A stretch of 64,000 nucleotides of DNA, taken from contig JAXDDX010000049.1 in NCBI GenBank assembly GCA_034670405.1, positions 868,001 to 932,000 on the forward strand. Reading direction: 5' to 3'. The notes under the pieces are model-generated. The model had not been told where the DNA came from. It made no database searches and saw only the letters and a program-made list of their open reading frames with translations. Of the stretch, positions 47,013 to 59,639 are shown one piece after another (position 1 is the first letter of the stretch; every line of letters starts with the position of its first letter). The position numbers and the translations under genes were made by a program. The stretch is from Hoplostethus atlanticus. Taxonomy: Eukaryota; Chordata; Actinopteri; Trachichthyiformes; Trachichthyidae.

Positions 47013-47423
47013 GTGGTTACAGAGTAGGGGAAATTATGAGGGTATGGAAAGATAACACAGTTGGGTAAGAGAAAGTTGTTTGAGATGAAGGGAAAGTGCA
47101 AAAAGGCCAGTGATCATTTCTAGCACAACCCAACAAGGAAATATAATCTCTTGTGTTTGGAATCTGGATAGTTTAATGCTGCAGACAGGGAACTATAACT
47201 CATCCTCTCATCTCCAGATTGGGAGGCTGGGTGACTGTGCGTGTGGGAGGGTTCATTAGAGAGGGAAGGGCAGGACAAAGATTTCAATTAGAATTCAATT
47301 AAAATCAGCCATTGCCACCCATGAATTCTTGTCATAGTAGCAATTCCAGGGCTTTGTTTATGACTTAACTATTGTCTAATTACTAGGTTATGTACACCTT
47401 ATAAAAGTATGTTGATAATTACA

Positions 47424-47466
47424 TATGATATGATATGATATATGATATGATATGATACAATATGAC
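47424..47466. repeat. (TATGA)n microsatellite
   Basis: Pentanucleotide repeat of about 43 bp, slightly imperfect. Confidence 0.85.
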
Positions 47467-49360
47467 ACAAGACAACAAGATAAGATTCATTATTATCAGC
47501 TGTGAAAACCGTACCGTACTACGTATTTCCTTTTTTCCCTACTTTGATACCAGAAGTATTACATCACATGATTTCACTGCCCTCAAAAAGGTGCAGGACT
47601 ATGAATCTGAAATATCAATTAGTGAAAATAATTCCTTTCTGTAACATTAAATCCACTGTCATAATTCTGAAACCAGAGTGGGAATGGAGTGCAGACATTC
47701 ATACTACTAGCATTGCCTTCGTTCTGCAATATCCTTTTCTTAAATGTCTTGTCAAAAGTAGAATGCTTTAATTTTATCTCCAATACCCCACAGTATAGCA
47801 CAGCATTGGCTCCTGATCTGTGGATATCTTGTCTAATATTAGGCTATGTATAGTTTATAGTGATGTAGGTCTAACATATCATGAACCTTGAAAACATGAT
47901 ATGCTATGGTTAAAACCAGCCCTGCTTTCACAAATCACAGGTCAGAATGCAGTATAATGGTGCAGAGCTGCTGTGTTGGCTAAATTACATGTTAGCTGGC
48001 TAACCTGCTCAGCTATTAATCTCCTGATTTATGATACAAGTTTGGCATTTTGAGATCTGGCCTGCTACCAGAGCAGACTTGCATGTGCAAATGTTTGATT
48101 GTCCAATTGTGTTGACCAAGCCATTTTTAACAATAGAGGAAATGCAGTAAAATGTGCTGCAATGACAAGAAGAGCATTTTATAAATTAATTGTCAGGATA
48201 ATAAACCAGTGTTCACATACTTGATTCTGTTAAATGGCTTGTCAAAGACCTTTTCATGGGCCCTTGACAACATCCTTGGTTGCCCCTCTCTGACAGGGAG
48301 CTATGGGTTAAACTCTCTATGGTCAAAATCTAAAACATAGTACTGGGCAACCCAGTAAAACCATCCTTTCAAAACTTCCAAAGCTGATGAGTTCTCCCGT
48401 GTATTACTTATTTGCAATAGCTATATTGATTTGAAGAGTCCAGTGGTAAAGGAGAGCTCTTTAGAGATCTTTAGCTACTTTTCCTACAAAAATCTACCAC
48501 CTACAAGCCAGACAGACCCCACAGCAGGTCAACATTTGTAAAGATAAGCTAGGCCAAGCCTTAACTATGCCTGAATGCTTTCAACTCTGACCTCCAAGGA
48601 ATTGTGTCTGGCTCTGGGGTGGCTTATCATTGCTCTAAAACGCTGATACTTCCCACCCAGGACAAAGACGGGTAAAACACAACATGCCCAGCCGATTCCC
48701 CAGAAGGTCCATCACAACTGAGGAGCTTCATCCCCCATAAAAAAGGATGGACAGTTGTTGGCCTTTATTGTCTGAGCATGAAACTAGAGACACATGTTGG
48801 GTTGTAAAAGTGTCAAGGCCTGACTGAAGGGCCATTGTATCGGTGTCCAGTGGTAGCGGTCAGGCTTTGTTCCCTGTGTTGTTCACCATTAGCATATCAA
48901 TATTCAAAAGAGGTGATGCTGGGCAGAGGTGGCAGCCTTTTTAGGCCAGAGTACTCCCTCATGCACAAATGCTGAAAGCTGCATTCAGCTCTTAAGGGCC
49001 TGCTGTTGAGTTAAGCAGAGATCATTGATAAGACAAGAGGGTGATGAATGATGACTGACTGAAAGGGATGAAGCTCAAGTAAAATCATGGCTAACACAAT
49101 TTGTCCATTATTTCAATCTTGTTCTTTCTTTTCAAAATCCAAAATTATTTCAAATCAGTTACAGTGCACATGAAACCTTAGACCCATTTCTCCAATTCTC
49201 TACCGCTTGGTTGTCTTGGGGTGAGTAACAAAGGGCTAAATGGTGTCACACGTTCTGCCCCACACCACTCCTCCATACATACCTCCCTCCCCTTCCTAGA
49301 CTCAAGCCAGCTGACCCCCAGACTGGCAGGCCGGGGGACAGTTAGCCGCATGTGCGCGTA

Positions 49361-49391
49361 TGTGTGTGTGTGTGTGTGTGTGTGAGTGTGT

Positions 49392-49450
<59 letters not shown>

Positions 49451-49459
49451 TGTGTGTGT
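49361..49459. repeat. Long (TG)n microsatellite
   Basis: About 99 bp of TG with three GTGAGTG interruptions. Confidence 0.95.
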
Positions 49460-50099
49460 GAGGGGCAAAACCAGTAGAGAGTGTCAGTTACTCCGAGGGC
49501 CAAGCGGAAAAGCGGTTGGGCAGTTTAGGCAGCTGCTGGGGGAACAGCCAGCCATGGCTGGCCTGGTCAGTGAAACCTTGCCAGATGGAGCTATCTCAAA
49601 ACAAAGAGCTGTTTGCTATGGTCGAAAACTGCCTGGTTGCTCACAAGACTTAGAGGGTGGACCACTATGTACAGTAACAGTAGATTTAGAGGTGTTCAAT
49701 GAGGTAATTTCATGAGTAGGTGACTGATGTTTAGTGACAATTGAGATTTATTTTATTATTAAGGTTATTTTTAGGGTTATTTTTTCTGGCTCAGCCTGAT
49801 AGACCTATAGGAATTTTAGTTTCAGACAGACATCAGGAGTGCTGAGCTGCTTGCTGTTTCTCAGTCTTAGTCTAACCCCTTTGTTGACTTGCTGTGAGTC
49901 ACCTCTCTTTAAACCAGCTGCAGCTGTTTCAGACCAGCCTGAAGATTAATATATCTGGATAATGTTAGTAAGTCTCCTATTGTCCTCTACTCTTTTACAT
50001 ATTCACTCCAATGGGCAGTTTTCAGGGACCTAAAAAGGCCATAATATATCAGATGTCACTGGTATATCTCCTCCCATCTTTGAGTCTTAATCATGTTTA

Positions 50100-50102
<3 letters not shown>

Positions 50103-50147
<45 letters not shown>

Positions 50148-50173
50148 CTCTCTCTCTCTCCCTCTCTCTCTCT
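50103..50173. repeat. (CT)n microsatellite
   Basis: About 70 bp of CT with single-base breaks. Confidence 0.95.
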
Positions 50174-50405
50174 TGCCAGACAGCAACAGGCTGAGGTGTC
50201 CTGGGACCACTCCGGCTAGGAGTAACCAAGCCTGGGTAATGAGGCGTGTGATTGGTCCCCTCCCTCCTGGACAAGGCCAGTCTTTGGAGGACATGATTGA
50301 TCATGACAGGAGTACAATGGCAGACTGGTGTCAGAGGGGTGGCATGGGTGCACATGGACCCCCCGCAGCCACACTGAGTTGCCCAACTCAGCTGTGCATA
50401 AGCAG

Positions 50406-50406
<1 letters not shown>

Positions 50407-50450
<44 letters not shown>

Positions 50451-50490
50451 TACATACATACATACATACACACACATACACACACATACA
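50407..50490. repeat. Compound (AC)n(CATA)n microsatellite
   Basis: (AC)n at 50407-50446 runs directly into (CATA)n to about 50470, then back to mixed ACACAT. It lies 230 bp from the (CT)n tract. Confidence 0.9.
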
Positions 50491-51353
50491 ATTCAGGACA
50501 GTAAATGTACTGTAGTCATTTATGGACACAAGCAAACATACAAAATGACACATATTAAAAGTTGCAAAAACACATGGTGAAATAGATGCATGTTAACATA
50601 TATGCACAAAAGCCAGCACGTTGATAGACACACACCCGTTCACAATACGCTCATGGATATTTAGGCTGAAATGTCCAAAAGAACAGTCATGCATTGCACA
50701 TTCACAGAGGGAAACTAAGGAATATACATTTGCAAACTATTCTTTCAAAATGTACTTTGTATTTCAATAAACCCTTGGCACCACTACCTCTGTCCATATT
50801 TGTTTAAACTTATTTGACATTTGCACTGGCTTTTACAAGACAGCAGTGATTTTATTGGCTCAACCCCTTCAAATTTACAGCATTTCCGAGAATCTCTGCC
50901 ATCTAGGTAAATAATTTTGTAACATCACAAAATCTCCCACTCTTGCAGGGGAACTTGCCAACCTGGCAACCTAAGAGAAGTTGTCCCTTGAGGGAAGCAG
51001 AATGCATGGAAATACATCAAAGTGCCTCCCTGGAGAGAGAGGCAGTGGAATAGAGTAGCTTGTCTCCAAATGCTTCACTCTCCTGCCTGCACTTTAGTCG
51101 TTTAACTCCAGGCATTTAGTGGCAATAGGTTTGTGGTCCCAGCAAATTGCTAATGGCCTATGTTTTGCTGACTTAACAAAACTGCTGCATCAGAAAGATG
51201 TCCAATTTTGAGCTTTAGCTACACTGTTGATTCCTTCACTGTCATTTTCACTGGGTATATGGAGAAGTATTGCTTCAAGAATTCATACACTAGTACTATT
51301 GTCAAGAGAAAAACCCCAAACATTTAACTTCAATGTGTGTTTTTTTCCCATTG

Positions 51354-51558
51354 TACAGTACTGCGCAACAATAGGCACAAAAAAAATACATAAAGCAAAG
51401 ATGCTTCCAAAAATAACAAAATGAAAAGTTTCTAAATATCAAAAAAGGAGTAATGTAAAACATTAATTCAGAAAACTAAAAAACGAAACATCTAAAACCA
51501 AATTTATATTAAAAAAAAAAAAAATGTAGGGTGCCTAAGACTTTTGCACAGTATTGTA
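51354..51558. mobile_element. Tc1-type MITE (205 bp)
   Basis: Left end TACAGTACTGCGCAACAATA and right end (inverted) TACAATACTGTGCAAAAGTC, followed by TAGGCAC in both, are imperfect terminal inverted repeats. TA at each border fits the Tc1/mariner target site. The interior is A-rich and noncoding. Confidence 0.75.
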
Positions 51559-52183
51559 TATGGCTGTGTGTACAGTTAGTAGAATGTAACATTTTCCCCT
51601 GCCACTTACACTTTGTTACCATGTATTGTGTTATATATCACGTTTGAGGGATCCATAAATTTGAATCCGCAATCAATATTACCATAACATAATATGCCAG
51701 CTGCATATGCAAAGAAGCCCCCCTCTTTGGTATTGACAAGGGGGAGACGAAGATTTAGTGAACACATAAAACTTTTCTCCACGCTCATATTAAGCGTATG
51801 TGCAATATTTATCCACACACATACATTAGTGAGAGAAGAAATGAGAAATCATCAAATTTCATATTTGCCTTTCAATTCTTGCAAGTCATCGTTATGGATT
51901 GTTAAAGTGATTTGTGGTGAGTGTACAAAGCTCAATCTGTTATGCTTATAGAGTGTAGTCCATTTTGACAAAACAGGTATAAGGGGGAGTGATTTTTTAC
52001 ATTTTGGAATAGCAGAATAGTAGAATAGTAGAATAGTATTGACCAAAAATACACATTCTACTATATGCAACACAAGAATGTTGGCTATTGATCTTGAAAT
52101 AGAGGTTATATTAGACACTGTGAGTCCGTTTTCATATTCATTGTTTACACTTCCACTGAAAATCTTTCATTGCAAAACTGTAA

Positions 52184-52250
52184 GATTACATTACATTACA
52201 GTCATTTAGCAGACGCTTTTATCCAAAGCAACTTACAATAAGTCCATTCG
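52184..52250 (-). mobile_element. SINE 3'-tail-like fragment (inverted copy of core at 14066)
   Basis: The minus strand reads GTTGCTTTGGATAAAAGCGT then CTGCTAAATGACTGTAATG, matching the plus-strand core at 14066-14121 apart from one base, and extends further on the 5' side (CTTATTGTAA). No tRNA-related head is visible. Confidence 0.6.
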
Positions 52251-53326
52251 AGATCTTGTTGTGTCATACATCCAACACAACCATGCAAGCCTAGCTCCAT
52301 GTAAAGATGAAATACTGCATTCTCTTTTCAGGTTACAGAGGTTTCATATGTAGCATGTGTCGGGTTCATGTTCTTTTGAAGTGACCCTCTTCTTTGAGGA
52401 GTAAGGAATCCACACAGCTCTTGTGAGTCTCTTGAATCGCCACACATTCAAGGTCCAATTCTAATTCTAACCATCTAATTTAGGTTATACAGGTGAAAAG
52501 GCCAGGCTCTTTATGGAGGGCCATTAAAGGCTGATTGCAGCTGCTCTCTCAAGTAGGACCCAGGTGTATTAACACTTTACCAATCTTCGATGATGGCACT
52601 CTATGGTGTACAGAGAACAGACAAAACAGGATAAGAGCCTCGGCATTCTTTTTTTTTTTTTTTTAGGGGCTTGCTCTTCATGAAATTCATGCCAGGGAAC
52701 TGATGTTGCCAAGACCATAAGAGGGTGGTTGTATCATAGTCTTCCTTAGAGTTTCACATTCTTATTTCTGATTTTTGTTTAGTGTTTTCTTCAGGGTTTT
52801 GTTTTGTTTTAGTAATGTCATCTTCTGTATTATTACAGCATGATAGCTGGTGATACACATGATATATGATATATATATATATCAAAGCAAATACTACTAA
52901 TAATAATAATGTTAGATATTAGATTTGTATTCAATTACCCATTCAGTCATTTATTCATTTATTTATTTATTCAATTCATATGTCACAGGTACCACCATAT
53001 TCTTCAGGGTTACAGGGGAGTAACAAAGAGAATCTGAAAATACTTTCTGCTCACATGGGATGAAAGGAAAAGGAAAACAGTCCTTATAGGCTATAGTCTG
53101 TTGTTGTGCGAGGAGCCTAAGCTCCTTTGAGGTTGCGTTGGCTTTAGGATCCTAGTTACTGTGCAGGGCTCCTTGCAGATTTACAAACGTTTCACCATTA
53201 ATCTGCATAAAGAGATCAGGCTGACTTGCTGACCAGAGATTACTGCCACAAAACACAAAAACTTGCTTCTTTTCAATGAAAACAAGTGTCCACTGGATAT
53301 GGTCTCGATAAAGCCTTATCTATATA

Positions 53327-53393
53327 GATGGATGGATGGATGGATGGACTGCCAGACAGATGAACGGATGGATGGATGGATGGATGGATGGAG
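53327..53393. repeat. (GATG)n tetranucleotide repeat
   Basis: Two GATG blocks separated by about 20 bp of degenerate sequence. Confidence 0.9.
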
Positions 53394-54342
53394 TAGGGAG
53401 GGAGGGAGAAAGGGAACAGGGATGTGAGATAGGTAAGGTGTACGGAGAACTGGAAAAGCTAGTTGATTTCTTACCAAGTTTCGGAGGCCTAATTGCCCTG
53501 AGTGGACTAATGAAAAGCATAGACCTAATTGGCTTAGACCACTTGTGGGCTGGCTGGGCAGTAAAATTGAATCAAAGCTGTCAGAGTAGTAATGTGCGTT
53601 ATGGTGATAATTGGCATGAGGTCAAAGGCGTGGCACTAAGCCAAGTAGCGGTCTAACAGTATGCAAGCGGGCTTCCAAGTTAGAAACTGAATCTTAGAAA
53701 ATATTCTAGAAGAAGAAACAAACAAACAAACAAAGAAACAAACAAAGAATATGGTTACTTCTGAATGCATTGCAATAAACACTTTTTTATAAATAGACCT
53801 ATACCAAGTATTTCATTTACATCCATTAACCATGCTTTATGCCTTTATACCACTTCCTCTCTTAGTATCAATGTCACGCACTATATTCTATATAAACCCA
53901 GACCATCTGAAAGCTGAAAAAGCTTTGTCAAATGTTTCTCAAAATAAAGGTATTTTCTCAAACATTTAGAAGTAATACAATTGTAAATTGGGCTTTGAGG
54001 CCCATGTTTTGCTATCATGACATAAAAGTTTTGCGAATCAATTTAAATTGAAAACGTCTCTCAGGCCTTTATTCATAGTGGGGCTATGAATTATTTGAAA
54101 TGTATTATACAGCATGTCCGTGTTTTTATCGATGTTAACGTCCCGTAACACACATAAGAAGACGCTCGGTCCACTTGTCTCCCTTGACGCGGTCTATTCT
54201 TAATCAAACAAAAGAGGGACATGGCGATGGAAACGCATGACAATAATGTCCCGACCAATGTCCAATTGCCTCATTGTGCGCCGTGAAAGATAGACGCGTG
54301 CACCTCTAGATAGATAAGGAGAAAGAAGGGAGGGCAAGTGTG

Positions 54343-54346
<4 letters not shown>

Positions 54347-54411
<65 letters not shown>
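54347..54411. repeat. (TG)n microsatellite upstream of lhx3
   Basis: TG tract of about 65 bp, 0.53 kb upstream of the lhx3a start codon. The bases between are moderately GC-rich and largely free of stops in one plus-strand frame, but I regard them as promoter and 5' UTR, not coding. Confidence 0.9.
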
Positions 54412-54412
<1 letters not shown>

Positions 54413-54940
54413 GTGTGGAAAAGGGGGGGCAGTTAAAGAGAGGCAAGGGGATATAGACGCACCACACACGCCTCCAGTCCGTATGGAGAAACTCCCTTTT
54501 CAGCACCCTGGACAGAGGCAACGCTCACCGCCAGGCTTCTCGACTCGAGCTGTTACTTTTGTTATGCTAAAGAAAAATACCGGTCTCATTGTAAGGTCAG
54601 CTGACGCTGGTAATGGTCAGACATTATTCCACTGCCACCCGCCCCTTTTCTCCACCTCATCTCTAGCCTACCGACACGGAATCAAACAGCAACTTGCTGC
54701 ATTTTCAAAGTTTCCGTGGTCGGTGGCCGACGCAGGGAAACAGATCCACAACTCCAGCGGCTATCGAACAGACATCAGCTCATTTTCCGTGTCTTCAGAG
54801 GATAAATCACTAGGACGATGCGGTTTTGATTTTATTTTTAATGCACACTAGCTTGTTGTTTAATATAATATCATAGGCGTGCGTGTTTCCGCGCTGTTTT
54901 CTCCCGGCGCTGGCTTCAGCAACCTCGGAGCATCTTCACA

Positions 54941-55010
54941 ATGTTGCTTGAACACCCAGGGTCAAGTTGTCAAAATCCCGGAAATTTCTCCCGATACAGC
55001 TCAGGTCAAG
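54941..55010 (+). CDS. lhx3: lhx3 alternative first exon, a form
   Basis: 70 nt: ATG TTG CTT GAA ..., encoding [20 protein letters not shown] then SGQ, plus one base before donor GTAAGA (55011). MLLE is the shared N-terminus of LHX3a isoforms in human and fish. Phase 1 joins G to AG at 61865 to give Glu-Ile-Pro-Val-Cys. The start has context TCACAATGT. The 5' UTR extends upstream by an unknown length. Confidence 0.93.
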
Positions 55011-58000
55011 GTAAGAGCTCAGTTTAATTATTCGCTTGTGAATATGCCTGACGAGTCATTTCTACAACATGTTTTGTTGTGGAAGTTATAGGTATATCAA
55101 ATGAGTCCGAAAGGCTACAGGTAGCCTTGATCTGACGCTATTTTCAGTGAGACCTGTTAATGGGCCACAATTAGGAGTGAAATAGAGGATAATACAGCAA
55201 ATCATCACAGCGGGGAGGAGATGGGCCTCTCAGTAAACTTAAACAAGCATGAAATGGGTCTTGTTTGCACAGTAAACTGTGCTGTCAAATTCTAAAAAGA
55301 ACGCGAAGTTTCAAAGCTTAGATTTTTAACAATTTGAGGGATTAAATATGGCATTTGTCCTAAATAGGACAGCCCTACAAAAGAAGTAAAGATGTCAAAT
55401 TCTGAAATATGGTACCCTCAGGTATCCAGCAACACAAGTGAATGGCTGACCGGACTGGTTTTAAAATACGCATCGAAGCTTTAGATTGTTTTCTTCTAGT
55501 AACAATAAGATGGTGGTTCTCGGGACTGTTTAGAGGCTTTTATTTCTTTTGCGTTGCGTGCGGGAAACGTTATGAATCTGTAATGAGCCCTCATTGTTGG
55601 AGAATCCAACGAACAGATGTTATGCGCGTGCTGTCATTTCACACCACCGCTCGTGGTTGTCACTGGAGCATGGAGTATGGAGTCTATGGAGAGACCACCG
55701 GACTGCACTGTGGCAACAACAGCCCCCGTGGGTACGACAGACTGGCAGCACGCATCAAGCTGCTTCCACCCCCAGTCTACCAACACAAAATGCTCAACAG
55801 GTGTCATATTCCCTCTCTTGACAGGTGTGGACACCTGAGGTGGACGCATCAGTGGACGCATTCAAAGCTCTTCAATATTAGCCAAAGTAATCAGTGGCTT
55901 TTACAAATATTCATAGCCTCCAAAGAGTTGGTAATGCATTTTTTAACTTGCATTTGGTTTAATGTCCACTTCCCATGTTTGGTCTGTTGCATATATTTTA
56001 AGGCCACTGGTAAACATGAAATTACGTTTTTATTTTAGTTTATTTAAACCGCTTTTGTAATTGAATTGAGACGCGATTTGACGCTGAAGTTTAGAACCAC
56101 ACGTTTTCCTAACCAAATCTACAATTTAGAATTTGTGGGGAAAAAAGTCAATGTCAAACAGATGACAGTCATTTACTTTATCATCGTTGCGGCTTTCTCT
56201 GACTGACCATTACGTTGATGGTCATTTTATCGCTGTGTTGTCACATTACTGTCGAGCTCACCCTTCAAAAGTGAGCGATCAATAAGACATAAAAATTATT
56301 ACAAAGCTGAAAAGTAAGAGGGGCACCCGTGAACCCCATACCTTTCTCCAAAATGTCTTTCATATACTTTGGATATACAGGCAAATAGGACATTGATTTT
56401 AGATTCATCAGTGGTCCAGGCGGCTGTGGCACTACCCGTGATTTCCCTAGGCGCTCTTTTGTGCCAAAGATCAGTGTCAATAAAATTCATCGGGGTGTTG
56501 GCCCGATCAACATGTTATTGAACAGCCAATCTCTCCCCTAAATAAACACTTGTCTTTGGGCGGTCAACACACTTGATATGAAGTGTGTGTGTGTGTGTGT
56601 GTGTGGGTGTGGGTGTGGGTGTGGGTGTGTGTGCGTGTGTCTGTGTGTGTGCGCGCGAGCGTTTGCGTGTGCATACATGTGTGATAATATGTCACATTCT
56701 GACTACATCTGGTGTTGATAAAACGTGATATAAATGATGATATATATTATATTTGTATAATACAGTTTAAACTATTTCATATTAATAAATGAATCAAACA
56801 GACTGATCTTCATTTTCTTAGTTATAGTTAGTTATAGTTATTTTTTTATTTCTCTAACATTAAAAAATCATACTGTTGTATGTTCAGCTGGGGAAAAAAA
56901 CACTATACTATGCTACACTATACTATACTAGAAATAAAATTCTAGTAATCCATTAAACTTTCCTTTGCGCGTGGCAGTACTGAAATTTGAATTAAAATGG
57001 GCTTCAACCTCGTGCCCCACAAAGCTTTATGGTGATATGCAAATCATATGATATATATGATATATATAATAACGTATAATTTACTGAGTTTACTGAGGTT
57101 GTTGTAGTGTTCTCGAAATGTTCCTTTATTGCTTTTTGCATTATGTTCAATACTCTGTTTCTTCTCTCTCCTGCTGCAATGACCCAATTTCCGCACGGGG
57201 ATCATCAATGCTTCACACAATCATCTAATATTTGGTGGATATTCTACCAAAACGCATTTCATTAACAGTGTTGGGCATGTCACTCAAAAAGGTAATACCT
57301 TACTAGGCTATCTACTCGTTGGCCTGCTCACAGTAGAACAGTAGTAGCAGCAAAGGCAATAGAGCAATAACTTGCTACGCTAAATAACTTTTAAATAACT
57401 TTTCTTCGTTACACCCACAAAACTGGCGGTTGTATTCTCTCTTACCTAGCTTCTGTAGGCTATGAGCGACCAGGGTAGCCAAATAGAGTTGATGTCCAAT
57501 GTTGTAATTATTCCTTCGGTCGATTAAATAGTGGGAGTACTTCCACTTCCAACTTTCCTGCCATGTCTAGTTAAATGTGAGAGGACGACGAGTAATTGTA
57601 GAACTGCGGAAAGGTCGGTGGGATGTAGTTTTTTGATAACTGAACTTTAATCTGGTGTGTAGTGATGGAGAGGAAAAAGTCAAGACTTTTTTGATCGCCT
57701 CATTGCAACGTTACCACTGAAATCCAAATAGTAAATTGTTCCACTACTTTGCTACTGGGAAAAGTAATGCGTGGCCACCCAACACTGGTCATAAAAGGGA
57801 AACCCTATGGTATTTTTCCTCTCACCCCCTGCTTATTCTTCTTCCGGGTAGGATAATTCGTAGGTGATGTTAATCGGTCTCCCTGTCGCCAAGGTAACGG
57901 CGCTGCGTAATCCTGCACAGCCTTCAACACACTGAAGGATAAAGCCAAACTCCACCGTACACTACGGCGTTTGTGTTCGCTTTTGGGCTTGTGCTGCACA

Positions 58001-59605
58001 TATTTATGTGCCCGGCATAGGAGTGTATGCAGATCACAAACAAGATATTTTTGCATGAATATAAGCGTAAATCATGAGCGATGGATGGACATAGTGAGCG
58101 CAACTCTCCAAAGGGTGCACCGAACAACACGGAGATGCTCCTTGCATTGCTGGCGCACAGTGAGGAACTACGCAAAGGTAATTTCAAGCGAAAGGATAAT
58201 AAAACTGGAGGGTTTTGCACTGTTCATCGATGTGTGTAGCTATTATAAACATTTAAATACTTTCATGAACAATAGAGGGCTATGTATGTGCGATATTTGT
58301 TGACAAGAGCCTCTTGTTAAACTAACCTCTAGCGAGGTAAAGATAGGCCTACAAGTAGGACTATATGGTCTATGACAGCAGGCTACTGACCAACTTATGA
58401 TTAAATAATTGTCTTTTGACAATGTTTCCATTATCTTGGAAGAGCTCATATGTCACGCTCAAACGGTTTTATGGATCACGCTACAACAGGACACATTTAC
58501 CAAAACTGCCCAGTCAGTCGTTTGCTTTTTTGGGATACGTCTCTTGTCTCCTGAATGACAATAGATCAGCTGTCGTACACCTGAGGAGGAGGACCGAGTC
58601 TAAAGACGTGAATCTGCGAAATGACACGTGCAGTTTCGTTGCTCCATCCGCAAAGCAACTTTTATGTATTCGGTTTAAGCTTGTTTCGTTTGAAGCGTGG
58701 GCAAATCTGAGCCATCATTAAATTGTTGATATCACAGCCTCTTACTGGTTCATATTATAGACCAATTGGATGGTAAACTAACCTAAACTCAATTTACCCA
58801 TCTTTTTATTTGCAGAATAGAGTTCACGAACATTTACAAGCTGACATACATCTTTATGATGTAAATTCAAAGTACATTCATATATATACCCTACATCTTA
58901 ATGAGTCCCAAACGGATGTATAAGGTACAAGAATGTAAGCATAAAATGAATGTTTTTCTGAAAATATTGATCTTTATTTCTATTGGTGGTTGTGTGTCTT
59001 TTGATGATCACTGTGGAGGTCATAGGTTGCCCACATTTTTATTTACTACTACACCGTCCAGTATTAAAACCGCGAGGAGGATTTTCATCTAGGTGGAGTG
59101 ATATCTCTAACAAACATCTATAATTTTAATATTCGAAGTACAAGGTGAGCAAATTGCTTGGACACCTTGCATTATATCGTGAGACTGGGCCGCTGCTTTC
59201 TAGTTTTACAGAGCCCACTGAATTAATTATGACTTGGATACACCTGTTCTTGACGTGGCTCTCACCGCATTTGTGCATGGCTTGCTGGTGGTGCCAGAAG
59301 AATTGGTTCATTAATGTTTCATAAATTGTCCGCCACCGAACAATAGGAATGTGATTCCTTGGACGGATGGAATATGAAGTGGTTGGGCTTTCTAAATTAA
59401 TAATAACGCGGGATAACATCTTAACTGGCGTTTTAGTTGTCCTCGTCGAAAAATGTCCTGAAAAGTCATTGTGTTAATTCTTGGTTGTGGGTTGGAAGTA
59501 AGGATTATTACAATACCTGACATGTAGTGTTTTATGATGTGTTGTACATGAGACTGGTCGTAAACGTAAGACCTGTTAAAGATGAAAACAGACACATTTA
59601 AAATA

Positions 59606-59639
<34 letters not shown>

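Larger units (their letters stand above)
32100..54340. other. Gene-poor interval between gpsm1 and lhx3
   Basis: About 22 kb with no exon I can support. It consists of simple repeats and the mobile-element relics listed separately. Open frames up to about 145 codons occur (for example at 34274-34708), but they lie in low-complexity CT/TG-rich sequence and show no conserved motif. The interval upstream of lhx3 could hold distal enhancers; none can be identified by eye. Confidence 0.5.
55011..58080 (+). other. lhx3: lhx3 interval between the two first exons
   Basis: About 3 kb containing a long plus-strand open frame (55442-56038), a (TG)n tract (56583-56660) and a 522-bp hAT-like MITE (57266-57787). 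In mammals the second LHX3 promoter lies in the matching interval, so the last few hundred bases before 58081 are the likely b-form promoter. Confidence 0.5.

Noticed and set aside
50011-50580. 189-codon open frame
   Set aside because: It consists largely of translated CT and AC microsatellites, which lack stop codons.
54348-54851. 167-codon plus-strand open frame upstream of lhx3a
   Set aside because: It begins inside a TG microsatellite, has no recognisable motif and ends before the lhx3a ATG; more likely promoter and 5' UTR.
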